Assembly (NCBI RefSeq): GCF_947241705.1
Contig: NC_079263.1
Span: forward strand, 62,001 to 126,000
Direction: 5' to 3'
Origin: Saccharomyces mikatae IFO 1815
Taxonomy: Eukaryota > Ascomycota > Saccharomycetes > Saccharomycetales > Saccharomycetaceae
DNA: 64,000 nt
Shown here: positions 1 to 10,568 of the stretch, piece by piece
How the letters are laid out: the number at the start of each line of letters is the position of its first letter
Position numbering within the stretch: position 1 is the stretch's first letter
The notes under the pieces: model-generated
Databases searched by the model: none
What the model saw: only the letters and a program-made list of their open reading frames with translations
What the model was told of the DNA's origin: nothing
Position numbers and translations under genes: made by a program

Positions 1-1152
1 AAACAAAAACCTCTCTGTTAGTTTGGCCGGCGTAGTAATTAAATTTAAATCTGGATTGTTATTTAAATCTGATGGCTTGTCGTAAATACCAAAAGTGAAA
101 GGTGCTTGATATGGGGGGGAGTAGTTGATGCATTTAATCAGTGTCTCATAATTGCCTAGCAAAGTGTTGTCTTCGTTAATGTCGTAGTGTTCGATTAAAG
201 GTTTGGATTGGTAGTATCTTTTATCACCGTTCTCATAAATATAATTGACAGGCACGATTTGTAAAGCCTCGTAAGCTTCAAAATCCGATTCCCTAACGTT
301 ACGTGTCGCATAGAATGCATCCACAAAATAATTCATGGGTCTAGTACTGGGATCCCCCCCTTTGGTAGCAGGCAAAGACTGTAAAATTTGGAAACCTGGC
401 ACATTTTCCAAAAACGGTAAATCCGTATGCAGCGGTAAGTCTTTATTGGCGTAATGAGCATTCACACTTGTTGCCTGTGACGCATTCACATCAAATGTAC
501 CTTCACCATGTACGGTTGATCTAATAGGCCCGATCCTTTCACAGATCTTTTGTATAGTAAGGCCCTCAGCAGAAGATGAAGGTGTACCGGAAACGAAAGC
601 GATACCGAATTTTTGTAGATTGACTAGTGTTTGAAAAAGCTTTGTGTCATCTTTAGAGTCAATGAACTCGTTATAATCCACAGAGAGCAAGTCCTTGACG
701 TTATTCTTCAAAATACGCTTGTTCCATAGCTGGGGCTTGTATCTAGATTCCTCCTTTCTTGTGGCCGGAGAAACAAAACTGGATCCCTTATAGTCGACAA
801 AAAATTGTAAAGGAAACTGGTGATGGCCACCATCTTGCCATTTTACTACCAGAGATTTCCCATCTTGAGATATTTGAATGTCCTTAGGAGCGGTCAATTT
901 CTCATTATGATACAGTTCCCCCGTGGTGACCAGATTGGCACTGTGCGACGCATCTCTAAGGAAGACGTTGTTAAAGCAAACGGAAACCGGTTTGCTAGAC
1001 TCTTCCATAGAAAAAGTAATTGTCGTTGAGTCTCTATTAAAGTACGTCTTGATGATATGCCCTCGATTTGCAGCCGCAGATGTGTACGCTCTTGGTGTAG
1101 TGGTTAGTTTGGCGAGGATTCGAGACCCCCTGCCTATATGTGATCTTAGCAT
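1..1152 (-). CDS. AIM17: Aim17, mitochondrial gamma-butyrobetaine dioxygenase-like protein (3' end cut off)
   Basis: 384 codons are present from the ATG at 1152-1150; the reading frame runs off the left edge, so roughly the last 80 residues of a ~465-residue family protein are missing. The N-terminus is rich in Arg, Ser and Thr without acids (MLRSHIGRGSRILAKL), as in a mitochondrial presequence. The product is a TauD/TfdA-type Fe(II)/2-oxoglutarate oxygenase resembling gamma-butyrobetaine hydroxylase. The iron-binding H-x-D is visible as His242-Thr-Asp244 in LPLHTDLPF; the distal His lies outside the window. The sequence is collinear with my memory of S. cerevisiae Aim17. Its true substrate in yeast is unknown to me. 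The next gene, OPI1, is on the same strand upstream. Confidence 0.95.
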   Translation of the reverse strand, partial: MLRSHIGRGSRILAKLTTTPRAYTSAAANRGHIIKTYFNRDSTTITFSMEESSKPVSVCFNNVFLRDASHSANLVTTGELYHNEKLTAPKDIQISQDGKSLVVKWQDGGHHQFPLQFFVDYKGSSFVSPATRKEESRYKPQLWNKRILKNNVKDLLSVDYNEFIDSKDDTKLFQTLVNLQKFGIAFVSGTPSSSAEGLTIQKICERIGPIRSTVHGEGTFDVNASQATSVNAHYANKDLPLHTDLPFLENVPGFQILQSLPATKGGDPSTRPMNYFVDAFYATRNVRESDFEAYEALQIVPVNYIYENGDKRYYQSKPLIEHYDINEDNTLLGNYETLIKCINYSPPYQAPFTFGIYDKPSDLNNNPDLNLITTPAKLTERFLF

Positions 1153-1590
1153 TTTTAATTGGTGATTGGTTTCTGATAACTTTGTTCTTTTATTAAGTTG
1201 GAGTATGTTCCTGACAAGTTAGAAAGCATCGCCCCTGATCTTTGGATCTAGAAAGGTTTCTCCTTTTATAGATAGCACTTCTCCTCGAGGATCAAACCCG
1301 GAAATGTATTCCCGACCCCCTTACGGCTGTGCAAAGGTCCTTGCTGAGCCATCCAAAGGTAAGAGGAGAAGGGTCCCATGATAACTGATGTTCGAAGGAA
1401 GAATAGATATGAAGCACGGGGTCAATAGAACATTAGGAGTATGTTGATGATGTGTATGATGACAGGTATGATGACAAGTAAGATTATGATTATAATTATG
1501 AGTATGATTATGACTATGGATGTTAAATAGACTATATTATTCCGTATAATATTATTACTAGTGGTAATGCATGACCTTGGTCTGCCTTAT
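1153..1590. promoter_or_regulatory. AIM17 upstream / OPI1 downstream region with two STRE-like CCCCT motifs
   Basis: No gene seen. CCCCT (AGGGG on the AIM17 strand, the Msn2/Msn4 stress element core) occurs at 1232-1236 and 1317-1321. From about 1436 to 1520 the DNA is a degenerate TATGA/ATGATT repeat. The STRE assignment is only a core-motif match and would fit a stress-induced AIM17. Confidence 0.35.
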
Positions 1591-2799
1591 TTACTCTTTG
1601 CTCTCCTGGAGGTCATTGAAGGGCTTTACGCGATTGGCGTCTCTCTGTTGCTGCTGTCTATACTGTTGCTGCTGCTGCAAGAAACGCTCTCTTATCATCT
1701 CTTTCACCTCCTGTTTTTGCTTCACCCATTCTTCAGCCTTGCCTAAAGTGGAGTCAACCACACCCATGACGTTCCTCACCATCTCCAGAGACTCTTTGGC
1801 GAGGATAAGTACTTTTCCATTGGGGGTGACGGAAAAGGAGGGCGAGACTGTCTCGTCGCCATCTTTACTCCTTTCTTGCCGTTGCTGCAGTAAAATTTGT
1901 TGTCGTTGTTGTCGTTGCTGCTGCTGCTGCTGCTGTTGTTCTTGTTCTGCTTTTTGTTCATGACAATTGGTGTTGAGAGACGAATCGTGGTGCGGCAGTG
2001 AAGTACTGTGAACACTATCAAACCAGTTCGTGGGAAGCTTCAACAGGCTCTCTCGAACCTGGGACCTGGCGGGCTCCGGCAGCGAGTTCGCCGTGAATTT
2101 GGATATTAGGGAGTACACTTTCTTGACTGTGCCGACCACCTCCATCTTCACCACAATAGACTGCTCACTGGCGTTGACTTGCTCTGAGGCATCAAAAAAC
2201 TCCTCGTCATCATCATCTTCATCAGACGATGTCTCATCTTCTCTAGCCCCCACGGCCGCCCCAGAACTTCCATCTTGTGTGTGCACAGGGTGCACCTGTT
2301 CCTTTTCTACAAGGTCCTGCAAGCACGAGATTTTATCGGAAAGCTGCTTGTTAGCCAGCTTCAAAAGGTGCAAACACGTAATAAGTCTCTTCTTAGACTC
2401 GATGGACATGTTCAGCTTGTACTCCTTCAGGTTTTCCTTCCCCTTGGCAATCGCCTGCGACAGCTTCTGTCTCTTGTTGGTGAAAAACTCCTCATCATAG
2501 TAGTCGTAATCATCATGTTCGTCGTCATCATCGTCCAGCAGTCTCCCTATCGACTTCAGTGGTCTCTTGCTGGTGTTTATTTCATCGTAAAAAGTCACGA
2601 CGTTGCTGATAATCTTATTGCTTACGCGGTCCAGAATGTTCAACGATGTCGTCGAAGACTCATTTGCAGAACTCTGTTCACCTTGTGGAATGTCCTCCGA
2701 TCGCTGTGGCTTCTGCCTGCATGATTGTTTCAAAACTCCTAGTACTTCAGCCGCTTCTACCTCTTCCTCTGATAATCCTAAACGCTGGTTTTCAGACAT
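1591..2799 (-). CDS. OPI1: Opi1, repressor of phospholipid (UAS-INO) genes
   Basis: 402 residues, close to the 404 of S. cerevisiae. Start taken at the ATG 2799-2797 (MSENQRLGLSEEE), matching the known N-terminus; the codon before it is TTG. Opi1 represses Ino2/Ino4-activated phospholipid genes. It is held at the ER by phosphatidic acid and by VAP/Scs2, and moves to the nucleus when phosphatidic acid falls. Visible features: an acidic Asp run near residues 88-100; a leucine-rich helix around residues 139-165 (LHLLKLANKQL, the leucine zipper); the FFAT motif EFFDASE at residues 201-207 preceded by an acidic tract; a Gln-rich segment around residue 290; and a second Gln-rich C-terminus. The Gln tracts are encoded by short CAG/CAA runs (CTG/TTG on the + strand near 1910-1945), which often vary in length between species. 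Confidence 0.97.
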   Translation of the reverse strand: MSENQRLGLSEEEVEAAEVLGVLKQSCRQKPQRSEDIPQGEQSSANESSTTSLNILDRVSNKIISNVVTFYDEINTSKRPLKSIGRLLDDDDDEHDDYDYYDEEFFTNKRQKLSQAIAKGKENLKEYKLNMSIESKKRLITCLHLLKLANKQLSDKISCLQDLVEKEQVHPVHTQDGSSGAAVGAREDETSSDEDDDDEEFFDASEQVNASEQSIVVKMEVVGTVKKVYSLISKFTANSLPEPARSQVRESLLKLPTNWFDSVHSTSLPHHDSSLNTNCHEQKAEQEQQQQQQQQRQQRQQILLQQRQERSKDGDETVSPSFSVTPNGKVLILAKESLEMVRNVMGVVDSTLGKAEEWVKQKQEVKEMIRERFLQQQQQYRQQQQRDANRVKPFNDLQESKE

Positions 2800-3080
2800 C
2801 AATGACTGGTATCTTCGCTAAAAACACTGTCCTGATACTCACGCTCTTACAGCACTGTAAACAAATGCCAAGCTTTGGCTGCTCTGCTTTTATCGTTACG
2901 TGCAGATCGCTGTTTGCTCCAATCCTCTTATTATTTTTTAATTCCTCTCATTGAGGTGGAAAAAAAAATTTAATAACGCCCGATTTTACCCGGTTGCATA
3001 TGAAGATTATAATGTGCAATCTATATAGTAAAACTAACGTGCCATCTCATCTGTCTATCTATTAGGCGTCTGTGCAAGCG

Positions 3081-4892
3081 TCACACAATATATGCGTACT
3101 CATCATCGCTGGTAGTCTTGTATCTGACCCAGGGGAAGGACTGGTACTGCAGCTGTGGCTCTTCGACCTTCAAGTACTCAATTTTTAGGCCACTGCACGT
3201 ACAGTACGGAATCTCGAAGTCGATGGCGACTAATTTATCTCGAGGAGTAACGTGGGCAATTTGTTGGTCGTGGACTTGTCTGTATAGTTCTTCCAACCTG
3301 GGCCCTGTACGCAGCGGCGGCGGATTCATCGAGGTTTTCTTTTCTTCTTGCAAGCGGTCATATTCTTCTTGGTTGAAAAGGGGAAACTCTGCCACCATGG
3401 AAGCGCACGCGTCTGGGTCGTTGTCATCTTGTGAGGTCTTATTTGTGTTATGCTCGCGGTGGCCCTTCATGGCTTGTATCTCCCAGAGCAAAAAATCGTC
3501 GCTTAAGTTAAACACAACTTTGCCGATGTTGGACTTGAATCTAATTTGCTTGCTGAGATCTATCCTGTATTCCTGGAAAACCTTTGTCAAGGGTATCTTA
3601 ACGTTCAGCTTCGATGTAGAGTTGGTCGGTTTGAAATTTGTTTGAATTTTCGTTTCAATTTGGATCTTAAATTTCTTCAATTTAGGCTTGATCTGAAAAT
3701 CCTTCAGTTTTATCATTGGCGCATCCTTCACATGTCTTTTCAATTCATATTGGCAAAGAACAAATTCACCATCCGGCGGTACAAATTCGAGTTCCTTTGC
3801 GTCTGCTGCTGCCTGCAAACCAGTATCATCATCTTCCTTCTCTTCCCTTTTCTCGATAGTTTTTATGGAATCTAGTGAAACACATTGGTGAAAGCTGGAG
3901 TTCGACAAAAATTGAGCATCTCTATTTAGTATCTTGTTGATAGATATTTTCAGTTTGGGCATTCCTGATAAATAGCACCTGCACACAATTTCTCCATGTA
4001 TCAGGTTTTTCCTGATTATGCCCTTCTCAAAATCCATCAAGTACTGCACGCGTTCTATAACGTCAAGAAAGAACTCGTTTTTGGCATAATGTATCCCCTT
4101 TGTTCTCCACGATATGGGCATTATGATCGTCTTCGCAATGTCGCCATTGATATAAAGGTCATTGCCGTCATTAGGCAGCCCTTCATCCACGTTGGCTTTG
4201 GTAGTATCATTCTTGTTTCTCAAAGTCTCTTTGACGGTTTCTACCACGTTAATACCCTTATTCTCCTTATTGTTTACCATTATACTTTTCAGTTTGCTCT
4301 TGCCCATATTCTTCCCCTTAGTGTTCTTCTTCTTCTTTTTTTTCTTGCTCTTCCCCTTCTTCCTATTGTTGTATTCACTACTACTACTACTGCTGCTACT
4401 ATTACTACTACTACTACTACTTTCTTCACTAGAGCTCCACTCTTCATTGTCTATTTTGATTTTAGGCAGATTAACTTTCACACGGATATAGTCTTTGATG
4501 ATACTCGGATCGGTCACTTGTACAATACCAAAGTCTATACATTCATCCATTAATTCCAAGACCAGCAAAACGTTGTCTAGTATGACATCCTTGGTTAAAA
4601 CCTTTATTTCAAAATACTCTTGTAAGAGATGGTAAAACTGTTCCAAAAAGGCAAGTATAGTCATCAGGTCTATATTCGGTTTGTCTGTAGTATGTATCAC
4701 TGAAACGAAATGCAAAAAATCTCTCTTCAGGTGTATGAAGAACCAATCGTTCTGGGAAAGGATGGGAGGCGCTTCGTCATGATAACATTGTTTGAAACTT
4801 GAAAGGACCGATGACAGACTCGGTAGTGCCCTTATATTCTTAGACACCAGTAGCTCAAGATTCTCATCTAGGATGAAAAGGCTTGACGACAT
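3081..4892 (-). CDS. APM2: Apm2, mu-like medium subunit of an AP-1-type clathrin adaptor
   Basis: 603 residues, against about 605 in S. cerevisiae. Start chosen at ATG 4892-4890 (MSSSLFILDENLE); the frame extends upstream only to a GTG. Apm2 is an alternative mu1 subunit of the AP-1 adaptor involved in cargo sorting at the trans-Golgi/endosome. The N-terminal ~140 residues form the longin-like domain (SLFILDENLELLVSKN, LKRDFLHFVSVI). They are followed by a Ser-rich then Lys-rich low-complexity linker (about residues 160-200, TAC/TAG-type trinucleotide runs near 4378-4425). The C-terminal mu homology domain starts near the motif PISWRTKGIHYAKNEFFLDV. The ending YLKVEEPQ...WVRYKT is typical of mu subunits. 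The long open frame on the opposite strand here is a by-product of the Ser codon runs. Confidence 0.96.
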   Translation of the reverse strand: MSSSLFILDENLELLVSKNIRALPSLSSVLSSFKQCYHDEAPPILSQNDWFFIHLKRDFLHFVSVIHTTDKPNIDLMTILAFLEQFYHLLQEYFEIKVLTKDVILDNVLLVLELMDECIDFGIVQVTDPSIIKDYIRVKVNLPKIKIDNEEWSSSEESSSSSSNSSSSSSSSEYNNRKKGKSKKKKKKKNTKGKNMGKSKLKSIMVNNKENKGINVVETVKETLRNKNDTTKANVDEGLPNDGNDLYINGDIAKTIIMPISWRTKGIHYAKNEFFLDVIERVQYLMDFEKGIIRKNLIHGEIVCRCYLSGMPKLKISINKILNRDAQFLSNSSFHQCVSLDSIKTIEKREEKEDDDTGLQAAADAKELEFVPPDGEFVLCQYELKRHVKDAPMIKLKDFQIKPKLKKFKIQIETKIQTNFKPTNSTSKLNVKIPLTKVFQEYRIDLSKQIRFKSNIGKVVFNLSDDFLLWEIQAMKGHREHNTNKTSQDDNDPDACASMVAEFPLFNQEEYDRLQEEKKTSMNPPPLRTGPRLEELYRQVHDQQIAHVTPRDKLVAIDFEIPYCTCSGLKIEYLKVEEPQLQYQSFPWVRYKTTSDDEYAYIV

Positions 4893-5048
4893 GCTCTTCC
4901 TTCCAAATTTCTTCACTATTTTTGGTCCCTTTATTTGCTTTTTGTTCAGGGCATTTTCAATTTTCCAATCTGGAATTTAAGTTCCTTTCTAGTTATAAAA
5001 AGGCAGATACAAGCTACCCAGAGCAAGAAGAACCGAAAGTAAAAAGCA

Positions 5049-5411
5049 ATGCACAACAAGATTGTTAGAATTGCATCTAGTGCACTAACAGGGGGCAAAC
5101 TACTCGAGAAACTGAAGCCTTTGACTCACTGGGAAGTTCAATGGGACCCTACCAGTACCAAATGCTTGGGAATAACAAGGGAGGTAACTTTTAAGGACTA
5201 TGAAACCACCTGGGCTTTTCTCACCCGTGTGTCTATGAGATCTCATCTTTGGGGCCACCATCCGCTGATCCACACGAGCTACAACTGGGTGAAGCTTGAG
5301 CTTCGTACGCATGACATAGACCCGAAAGACGCCAATGGGGGCCAGCTTAGCGATATAGATGTCCGCATGGCCAAGAGGATCGATTCCTATATCGATGAGG
5401 TGAAAATTTAA
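5049..5411 (+). CDS. MCO14: Mco14, pterin-4a-carbinolamine dehydratase-like mitochondrial protein
   Basis: 120 residues, the same length as S. cerevisiae YHL018W. The segment HLWGHHPLIHTSYNWVKLEL followed by THDID and LSDIDVRMAKRID matches the PCD/DCoH signature: a paired HH followed by Pro, then N-x-V-x-(I/L) strands, a TH, and a D-x-x-(L/M)A helix. The enzyme family dehydrates 4a-hydroxy-tetrahydropterin. Yeast lacks the aromatic amino-acid hydroxylases that use this cofactor in animals, so the physiological role is unclear. The Mco name reflects its detection in mitochondria. It is divergently placed from APM2 with a gap of only about 160 bp. Confidence 0.92.
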   Translation: MHNKIVRIASSALTGGKLLEKLKPLTHWEVQWDPTSTKCLGITREVTFKDYETTWAFLTRVSMRSHLWGHHPLIHTSYNWVKLELRTHDIDPKDANGGQLSDIDVRMAKRIDSYIDEVKI

Positions 5412-5600
5412 GAGAGCACGGCAGTTCTAGAAGAATATTCTTCATTTCCTGGTTTTTTCTCCTATCGTTTTATTATTGAAGATTTGAATACCTCTACCAT
5501 TCCTCGGATTGCCTGTGGAAAAACTGAAAATTGAAAAAAAAGGTATTGAAATTTTGATTGTATTGTGTAAATCATTTTTGGGCAAACCAGAAAAAGGATA

Positions 5601-7220
5601 ATGGCGAACAGAAAAATGAATAAGAGGTGGTTACTGCTGACGTGGCTGTTTCTTCTATGTGGGGTCGTTCAAGGGAACCAAGAAACCATTAACCAAAAGT
5701 ATCACGATGTCTGTTCAGGGATGTATTCCAAGGAGGATTACAATGGAAAAGTGGACCCGTTTATATCGTTTACTTTAGAGGAACTGCCTCTTGCTGAAGA
5801 AGGTGATCTTGGTGAGGGGATTAGCGTCGCCGTATTTGATTTCCAAGATTATGAGAACATTGGCGTACAGTTACCAAATGGGGAAATTCATTATATTTGC
5901 GATGACTATGCATTGGACTTGGGTCTCTGTGAGGCCTCATCCAAGGGGCAATTTATCATCCAAGAAACGGCCATCGACCCATTCACCAGTAAGGAACATA
6001 ATTTAACAAGTCAAATTTTGACTTTTACTCAACAAGAATTGGGTACGAACGAAAAGACATACCCAATAAAAAAGACAGGGTACTATTGTGTCACCACGTC
6101 TTCTTTCATGTCTTCCAGTTCCAAGTTCCGGGCCACGGTGAATTTTAGGAACGCCTATGGTCAATTGGATGCTTCAGAGGCGTACAAGATGCCCATTTAT
6201 GCCTTTTTAGCTGTTGCTTACGCCATCTGCACATTAGTGTACTCTTGGCTATGTTGGAAACATAGACATGAATTATTACCTTTACAAAGATACATTTTAG
6301 TTTTTTGTATCTTCCTAACAGCAGATACTATTTTCGTCTGGATGTACTATCTTATTGAGAATCAAAAAGGAGACTCTAGCGTGGCTCTTCATATATATAT
6401 GATTTTCATATCGATATTTAGCGCTGGTAAGATGACTTTTACATTTCTCCTCGCCTTGCTAATATCCTTTGGTTACGGTATAGTGTATCCAAAATTGGAA
6501 CGTACACTGCTAAGAAGATGCCAGATATTCGCAGTGTTTACCTTCGCAGTATGTGTTGCGTTCTTGCTCCAAAAATACTCCCAAAATTCCGAGTCTTTAT
6601 CCAATTTGATTTTAATTACTGCTATCCCCATGGTGCTATGTCTATTTGCGTTCTATTATCTCACCCTTTCTTCCATGAACAAAACAATGACCTATTTAAG
6701 GGAACAAAATCAAGTGGTAAAGCTAAATATGTACCGAAAACTGATCGTATTGAGCTACATTTCGTTGTTTATATTGTTCTTGGGTCTGTTGGTCTCTACT
6801 TTTGCATACGTTGGTATGGACACTGTTGACATGATAGAACAATATTGGAAGACAGAGTTTCTCATTACAGATATCTGGCCCAGTTTTGTTTATTTCTTGG
6901 TCTTCGTCGTTTTCGCATTCTTCTGGAGACCTACAAGTACATCCTATTTACTAGCATGCTCGCAGCAGCTACCAACGGACATGGAAAATGTATCAGAATT
7001 TGATTTGGATGATATGAATTCTTTGTCAGATGAGATGTTGCCCAATAGAGGGCCACGCAATGACCACGAAGAGCAGAATAACAATGTAGACATCGATTTA
7101 GCATCCGATTTTGTAGAAGTACCAAGTGCAAGTACAAATACAAATACAGAAGCCAATGACGATGTTTTGTTCGATGTAGATTACGATAGGGATGCAAAAA
7201 ATAATAGACAGGCTACCTAA
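5601..7220 (+). CDS. YHL017W: GPR107/LUSTR-family seven-transmembrane protein (PTM1-like)
   Basis: 539 residues. The N-terminus [21 protein letters not shown] is a signal peptide with cleavage likely after VVQG. A lumenal domain of about 170 residues follows, with Cys residues ([18 protein letters not shown]). Seven hydrophobic helices lie between about residues 195 and 455 (for example [20 protein letters not shown] and [14 protein letters not shown]). The cytosolic tail is acidic and Asn/Asp-rich. The architecture is that of the lung-seven-transmembrane family, to which yeast Ptm1 also belongs; family members reside in Golgi/endosomal membranes and are thought to act in trafficking. The S. 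cerevisiae orthologue YHL017W has no defined biochemical function. The start ATG is the first in frame and directly begins the signal peptide. Confidence 0.92.
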   Translation: MANRKMNKRWLLLTWLFLLCGVVQGNQETINQKYHDVCSGMYSKEDYNGKVDPFISFTLEELPLAEEGDLGEGISVAVFDFQDYENIGVQLPNGEIHYICDDYALDLGLCEASSKGQFIIQETAIDPFTSKEHNLTSQILTFTQQELGTNEKTYPIKKTGYYCVTTSSFMSSSSKFRATVNFRNAYGQLDASEAYKMPIYAFLAVAYAICTLVYSWLCWKHRHELLPLQRYILVFCIFLTADTIFVWMYYLIENQKGDSSVALHIYMIFISIFSAGKMTFTFLLALLISFGYGIVYPKLERTLLRRCQIFAVFTFAVCVAFLLQKYSQNSESLSNLILITAIPMVLCLFAFYYLTLSSMNKTMTYLREQNQVVKLNMYRKLIVLSYISLFILFLGLLVSTFAYVGMDTVDMIEQYWKTEFLITDIWPSFVYFLVFVVFAFFWRPTSTSYLLACSQQLPTDMENVSEFDLDDMNSLSDEMLPNRGPRNDHEEQNNNVDIDLASDFVEVPSASTNTNTEANDDVLFDVDYDRDAKNNRQAT

Positions 7221-7372
7221 ACTGATTAATTACATAACCTTAGTAAAAAAGTTTGATTTTTTTTAGTTTTCATTTCCATCTATGTAAATGTAATGAAAGT
7301 TTTATTTTGTAATTAAAACTATATTTAGAATATTATTGTCATCAATGGACAGGCAAAACACTACGTTCAAGA

Positions 7373-9580
7373 CTAAATTATGTCGTCAACTTTTCCAAAT
7401 TGAGACGATTGTCTATGTAATCTTGCACTAATCTGACTTGTTACTACGTGCAGATCTTGTGGGTTGGAACTTTGCCATTCTCTTAATTTATAGGTTTGAC
7501 CAGATAAATCCCAGTAAAGTCCACGCAAGGTGGTATATATACCATGCCTACCTTCCCAAAGCGGATAAATACAGACAGCAAATGCACTGAAGAAAAGCCA
7601 GATTATCATCACTACAACCCAACCGGTAAAAAATTTCTTGCTGAAAATATACTTGGAACCATACATGGGCATGGGCCAAACAACCAAAAATGCCAAAGCG
7701 AAGAAAACACATAGGAAGTATGCTATCTTTAAACCACGTGCCAGTTCCCTTTGTTCTTCATCCAATTCTTCTTGCAATTGCGTCTCATCCTCTTTCAAAA
7801 TAGCATTACTTATCACAACACCTAGGTTACGGTCACTCAATTTTTCATTGTTTACTTTTACATCGTTTTTTTCATTATCAGAGGTCAGAGAATTTGCTTC
7901 TTCTTCTTGCTCCTTATTGTTAACTTCGGCATCGTAAAGCTGAATATCAGGATCAGCTTGAACCAGCTCTTCAGTTTCATCAACTCTAGTGATGTCTTTC
8001 ATTTTTTCCCAGTCAAAATTTTGTGGTTTGAAAACATAAGTTAGAATAGGAATGAAGATTGCTGGTGACAGTAAAGCCACCAAGTTACCTGTTAGCATTG
8101 GATAGTCCATGAACGTTGTGTCCACAGTCAACTCTTTATAAAGAGACTTAGTGCAAACTAGCCATGACATTATAGCCAACCCTGTACCCAAAATTGGTGA
8201 TACTACAGCGGCGATTAAATTCATGTCTTTGGAACACAAGGTCAAAACGACAGGTAACACTGCACTACTGATAATTATACCCATCATTTCATAGATGTAG
8301 CCCATAGAAATACCACCATAATACAAACCAACTGAAAATCCACTCATAGCTAGACCGAAAAAGATACAAGCAGCATGTGATGTGTAAATCAACTTCTTAC
8401 CGCTTGCATGAGGATCGATATATTCCCTATAAATATCGTAAGTGAAAACAGATGAAACAGCAATCAATTCAGCAGACATGGCGGACGTGACAGCCATGAA
8501 GATCATTAGCAGTGATGCTACAGCACCTCCTTTACCCATAATCGCAATTGCCGCAGCTGGTAAAACTAAGCCAGAATTTGCCTGAAATGAAGTTAGTGGA
8601 TCAGGATATGTGGGGAAATTTGGAGACGTTTCGACTGCAAGACAAGCCAACCCCATAGTCAATGAAATCAGGGAAGGTACAGCAAACCATGCTAACCCAC
8701 CTATGGCATATGCCTTCAAGCTTGCTGCGGGGCTAGCAGAAATTGCTTTGTTCCAATAACCGTTATCTAGGAAAACGGTGCCAAAATTTCCAATCAGGTT
8801 GATAATTAATAGGATACCGGCAGATTTCGATGTCATAGTCATATATTCACCTTTATAGTTACCATCTACTGGATGCCTTTTGGCGGCTTCACGGACCAAA
8901 TCGTACACTTTGCCCGGTGAACCCAAAACATCACTAGTGGCATAAACTTTAAAGGCAAATACGAGAACAATAATGATTATGACACATGTGTGCAAATAGT
9001 CGGTTAAGAAAGTTGCTTTAATACCACCAAATAAAGTATAAACAACAACGCCGACTGGGAGTAAAAAACAAGATGCAATAGTGTTCATCCCGGTTAAATC
9101 ACTAAAGACAGCAGAACCTGAAGTTAAAAGCATAGAAGTGACCAAAATATTGGTCGCAATGGCGTAGAACAAGTAGCACCCATGTCCGATCTTACCATAT
9201 CTTGTTCTTACTAGCTCCAGATATGTGTGTGCGTTGGGAGCCATCTGCTTGGTCTTAATAGCCAGAATTGCAAACGCAATAATTTGAAAACATGCGCCAG
9301 CGGCGTATGCATACCCTCCAAAGATACCATCTGCATACTCCTTAGTCGATGACGTTAACAATGTGGAGCACCAAATCCAACTTGAAACCACAGCCGCGGC
9401 TACTAAACCTGTTTTCACGGATCTACCAGCAGTAGTAAATTCTTCAGCCGTGATGATTTCCTTTTGATAACGTTTTAGCATATAGGTTGTCAAAACCATC
9501 AGTCCTGCAAATACGGCCCCTAGTCCCAATACAATAGCGTACCCAGCGCCTTGAGGTAGCGGAGGTTTGAAGTCACCCAT
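7373..9580 (-). CDS. DUR3: Dur3, plasma-membrane urea/polyamine active transporter
   Basis: 735 residues, the length of S. cerevisiae Dur3, starting at ATG 9580-9578 (MGDFKPPLPQG). It belongs to the sodium:solute symporter (SSS) superfamily and takes up urea and, in yeast, polyamines with protons. About 14-15 hydrophobic helices are visible, beginning YAIVLGLGAVFAGLMVLTTY. The signature region includes WIWCSTLLTSSTKEYADGIF and TLFGGIKATFLTDYLHT. A hydrophilic acidic loop (about residues 530-600, EELVQADPDIQ and EQEEEANS) precedes the last two helices. Family expression is under nitrogen catabolite repression and Dal82/allophanate induction; GATA sites upstream fit this. Confidence 0.97.
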   Translation of the reverse strand: MGDFKPPLPQGAGYAIVLGLGAVFAGLMVLTTYMLKRYQKEIITAEEFTTAGRSVKTGLVAAAVVSSWIWCSTLLTSSTKEYADGIFGGYAYAAGACFQIIAFAILAIKTKQMAPNAHTYLELVRTRYGKIGHGCYLFYAIATNILVTSMLLTSGSAVFSDLTGMNTIASCFLLPVGVVVYTLFGGIKATFLTDYLHTCVIIIIVLVFAFKVYATSDVLGSPGKVYDLVREAAKRHPVDGNYKGEYMTMTSKSAGILLIINLIGNFGTVFLDNGYWNKAISASPAASLKAYAIGGLAWFAVPSLISLTMGLACLAVETSPNFPTYPDPLTSFQANSGLVLPAAAIAIMGKGGAVASLLMIFMAVTSAMSAELIAVSSVFTYDIYREYIDPHASGKKLIYTSHAACIFFGLAMSGFSVGLYYGGISMGYIYEMMGIIISSAVLPVVLTLCSKDMNLIAAVVSPILGTGLAIMSWLVCTKSLYKELTVDTTFMDYPMLTGNLVALLSPAIFIPILTYVFKPQNFDWEKMKDITRVDETEELVQADPDIQLYDAEVNNKEQEEEANSLTSDNEKNDVKVNNEKLSDRNLGVVISNAILKEDETQLQEELDEEQRELARGLKIAYFLCVFFALAFLVVWPMPMYGSKYIFSKKFFTGWVVVMIIWLFFSAFAVCIYPLWEGRHGIYTTLRGLYWDLSGQTYKLREWQSSNPQDLHVVTSQISARLHRQSSQFGKVDDII

Positions 9581-9913
9581 AATATGATAGTAATTAGTTT
9601 ATATCCTTACTATTTCTTGGATGATGTTACTTCAAGAACTAAGACAAGGGAGACTACTAGTCACAATAGAGACATAGCTGTACTACCGCTCCACTTATAT
9701 AGCTGATGAATAAGAACTCATTCTTCTGCAACACAAGTGAATAGGATAAAATTACCATGTTATCTAAGGAATACTGGACCATAGAAAGCGCCAATGACGA
9801 ATTACTTCTCTCATAACTAAGCTTATTTTCAAAGCTATGACAAAAGACTTACTTACTTATGCTCGAGTGGTACTTTCTGTCGTCTCTGTCGTCTCTGTTA
9901 TCATAAACTACCT

Positions 9914-9923
9914 GATAAGATAA
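9914..9923 (+). promoter_or_regulatory. Overlapping GATA sites (GATAAGATAA), UAS-NTR type, for DUR3
   Basis: Two GATAA cores overlap head to tail about 335 bp upstream of the DUR3 start; a further GATAA on the opposite strand sits near 9762 (TTATC). Gln3/Gat1/Dal80 bind paired GATAA elements in nitrogen-repressed genes. The motif is seen; the factor assignment is inference. Confidence 0.6.
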
Positions 9924-10568
9924 CGCCAAATGTGCGCCGTATCATATGTGACAAATTAGGGAAAAGCGCGGGTACTACAGAAAGCATAGAAACCAACTGC
10001 CCCTGAGATTAGTGAGGTATCTGGCCTATCTGTAAACACAATCGGAATGTCGGACTTGAATCCAACTTGAGTCAGCCTTGGTACATGAAAAAGACGAATC
10101 ATAGGCATGACTGCTTTCACACCTTTGTGAAAGCAGTTTCTTCTGGCTAATCTCAACCCAGTACTCATATCATCATGCAAAGCGCTGATAAAGAGCGCTA
10201 AATCTGCATTATGAGCCTATAATTTCAAATTCTTGGCGCCCGGAGCAGTAGAAACGTTTTCTTTCAAGAAAACCCCCAGATAATCATACTTTCACTGAAT
10301 AGCCGCTTAACCCCAACACTCTTCTAACCAGATTACAGCTCATGTACTTCTCACATCAGAGACTTTAAATGAAAAAAACAACAACAAAACAGCGCACACG
10401 ATCTAGGTCATCCAATAGCACACAAAGTATCACTTATCGATGTCTTTTTACGGAATGTAGAATTGACTGTTTTCGTGTTGTTTTTCTGTAGAATAGAAGT
10501 TTTTGAAGGGAGTTTCTAATTTTTTCCTTTCTGATAAAAGCAAAAGTGAAAACATATTTCCTTACTTA

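Noticed and set aside
1279-1291. Delta LTR fragment (TTCTCCTCGAGGA) in the AIM17 promoter
   Set aside because: Only 13 bp match the delta tail and the flanks show no further similarity; no tRNA nearby.
2030-2500. 156-codon + strand ORF inside OPI1
   Set aside because: Antisense shadow of OPI1, Ser-rich because of Asp/Glu codon runs on the coding strand.
3996-4553. 185-codon + strand ORF inside APM2
   Set aside because: It is antisense to a well conserved gene and owes its length to Ser and Lys codon runs (ACT/TTC on the other strand); no family features.
9956-10180. 74-codon minus-strand ORF in the DUR3/RPS20 gap
   Set aside because: No recognisable motif, atypical composition and location in a regulatory region; likely chance.
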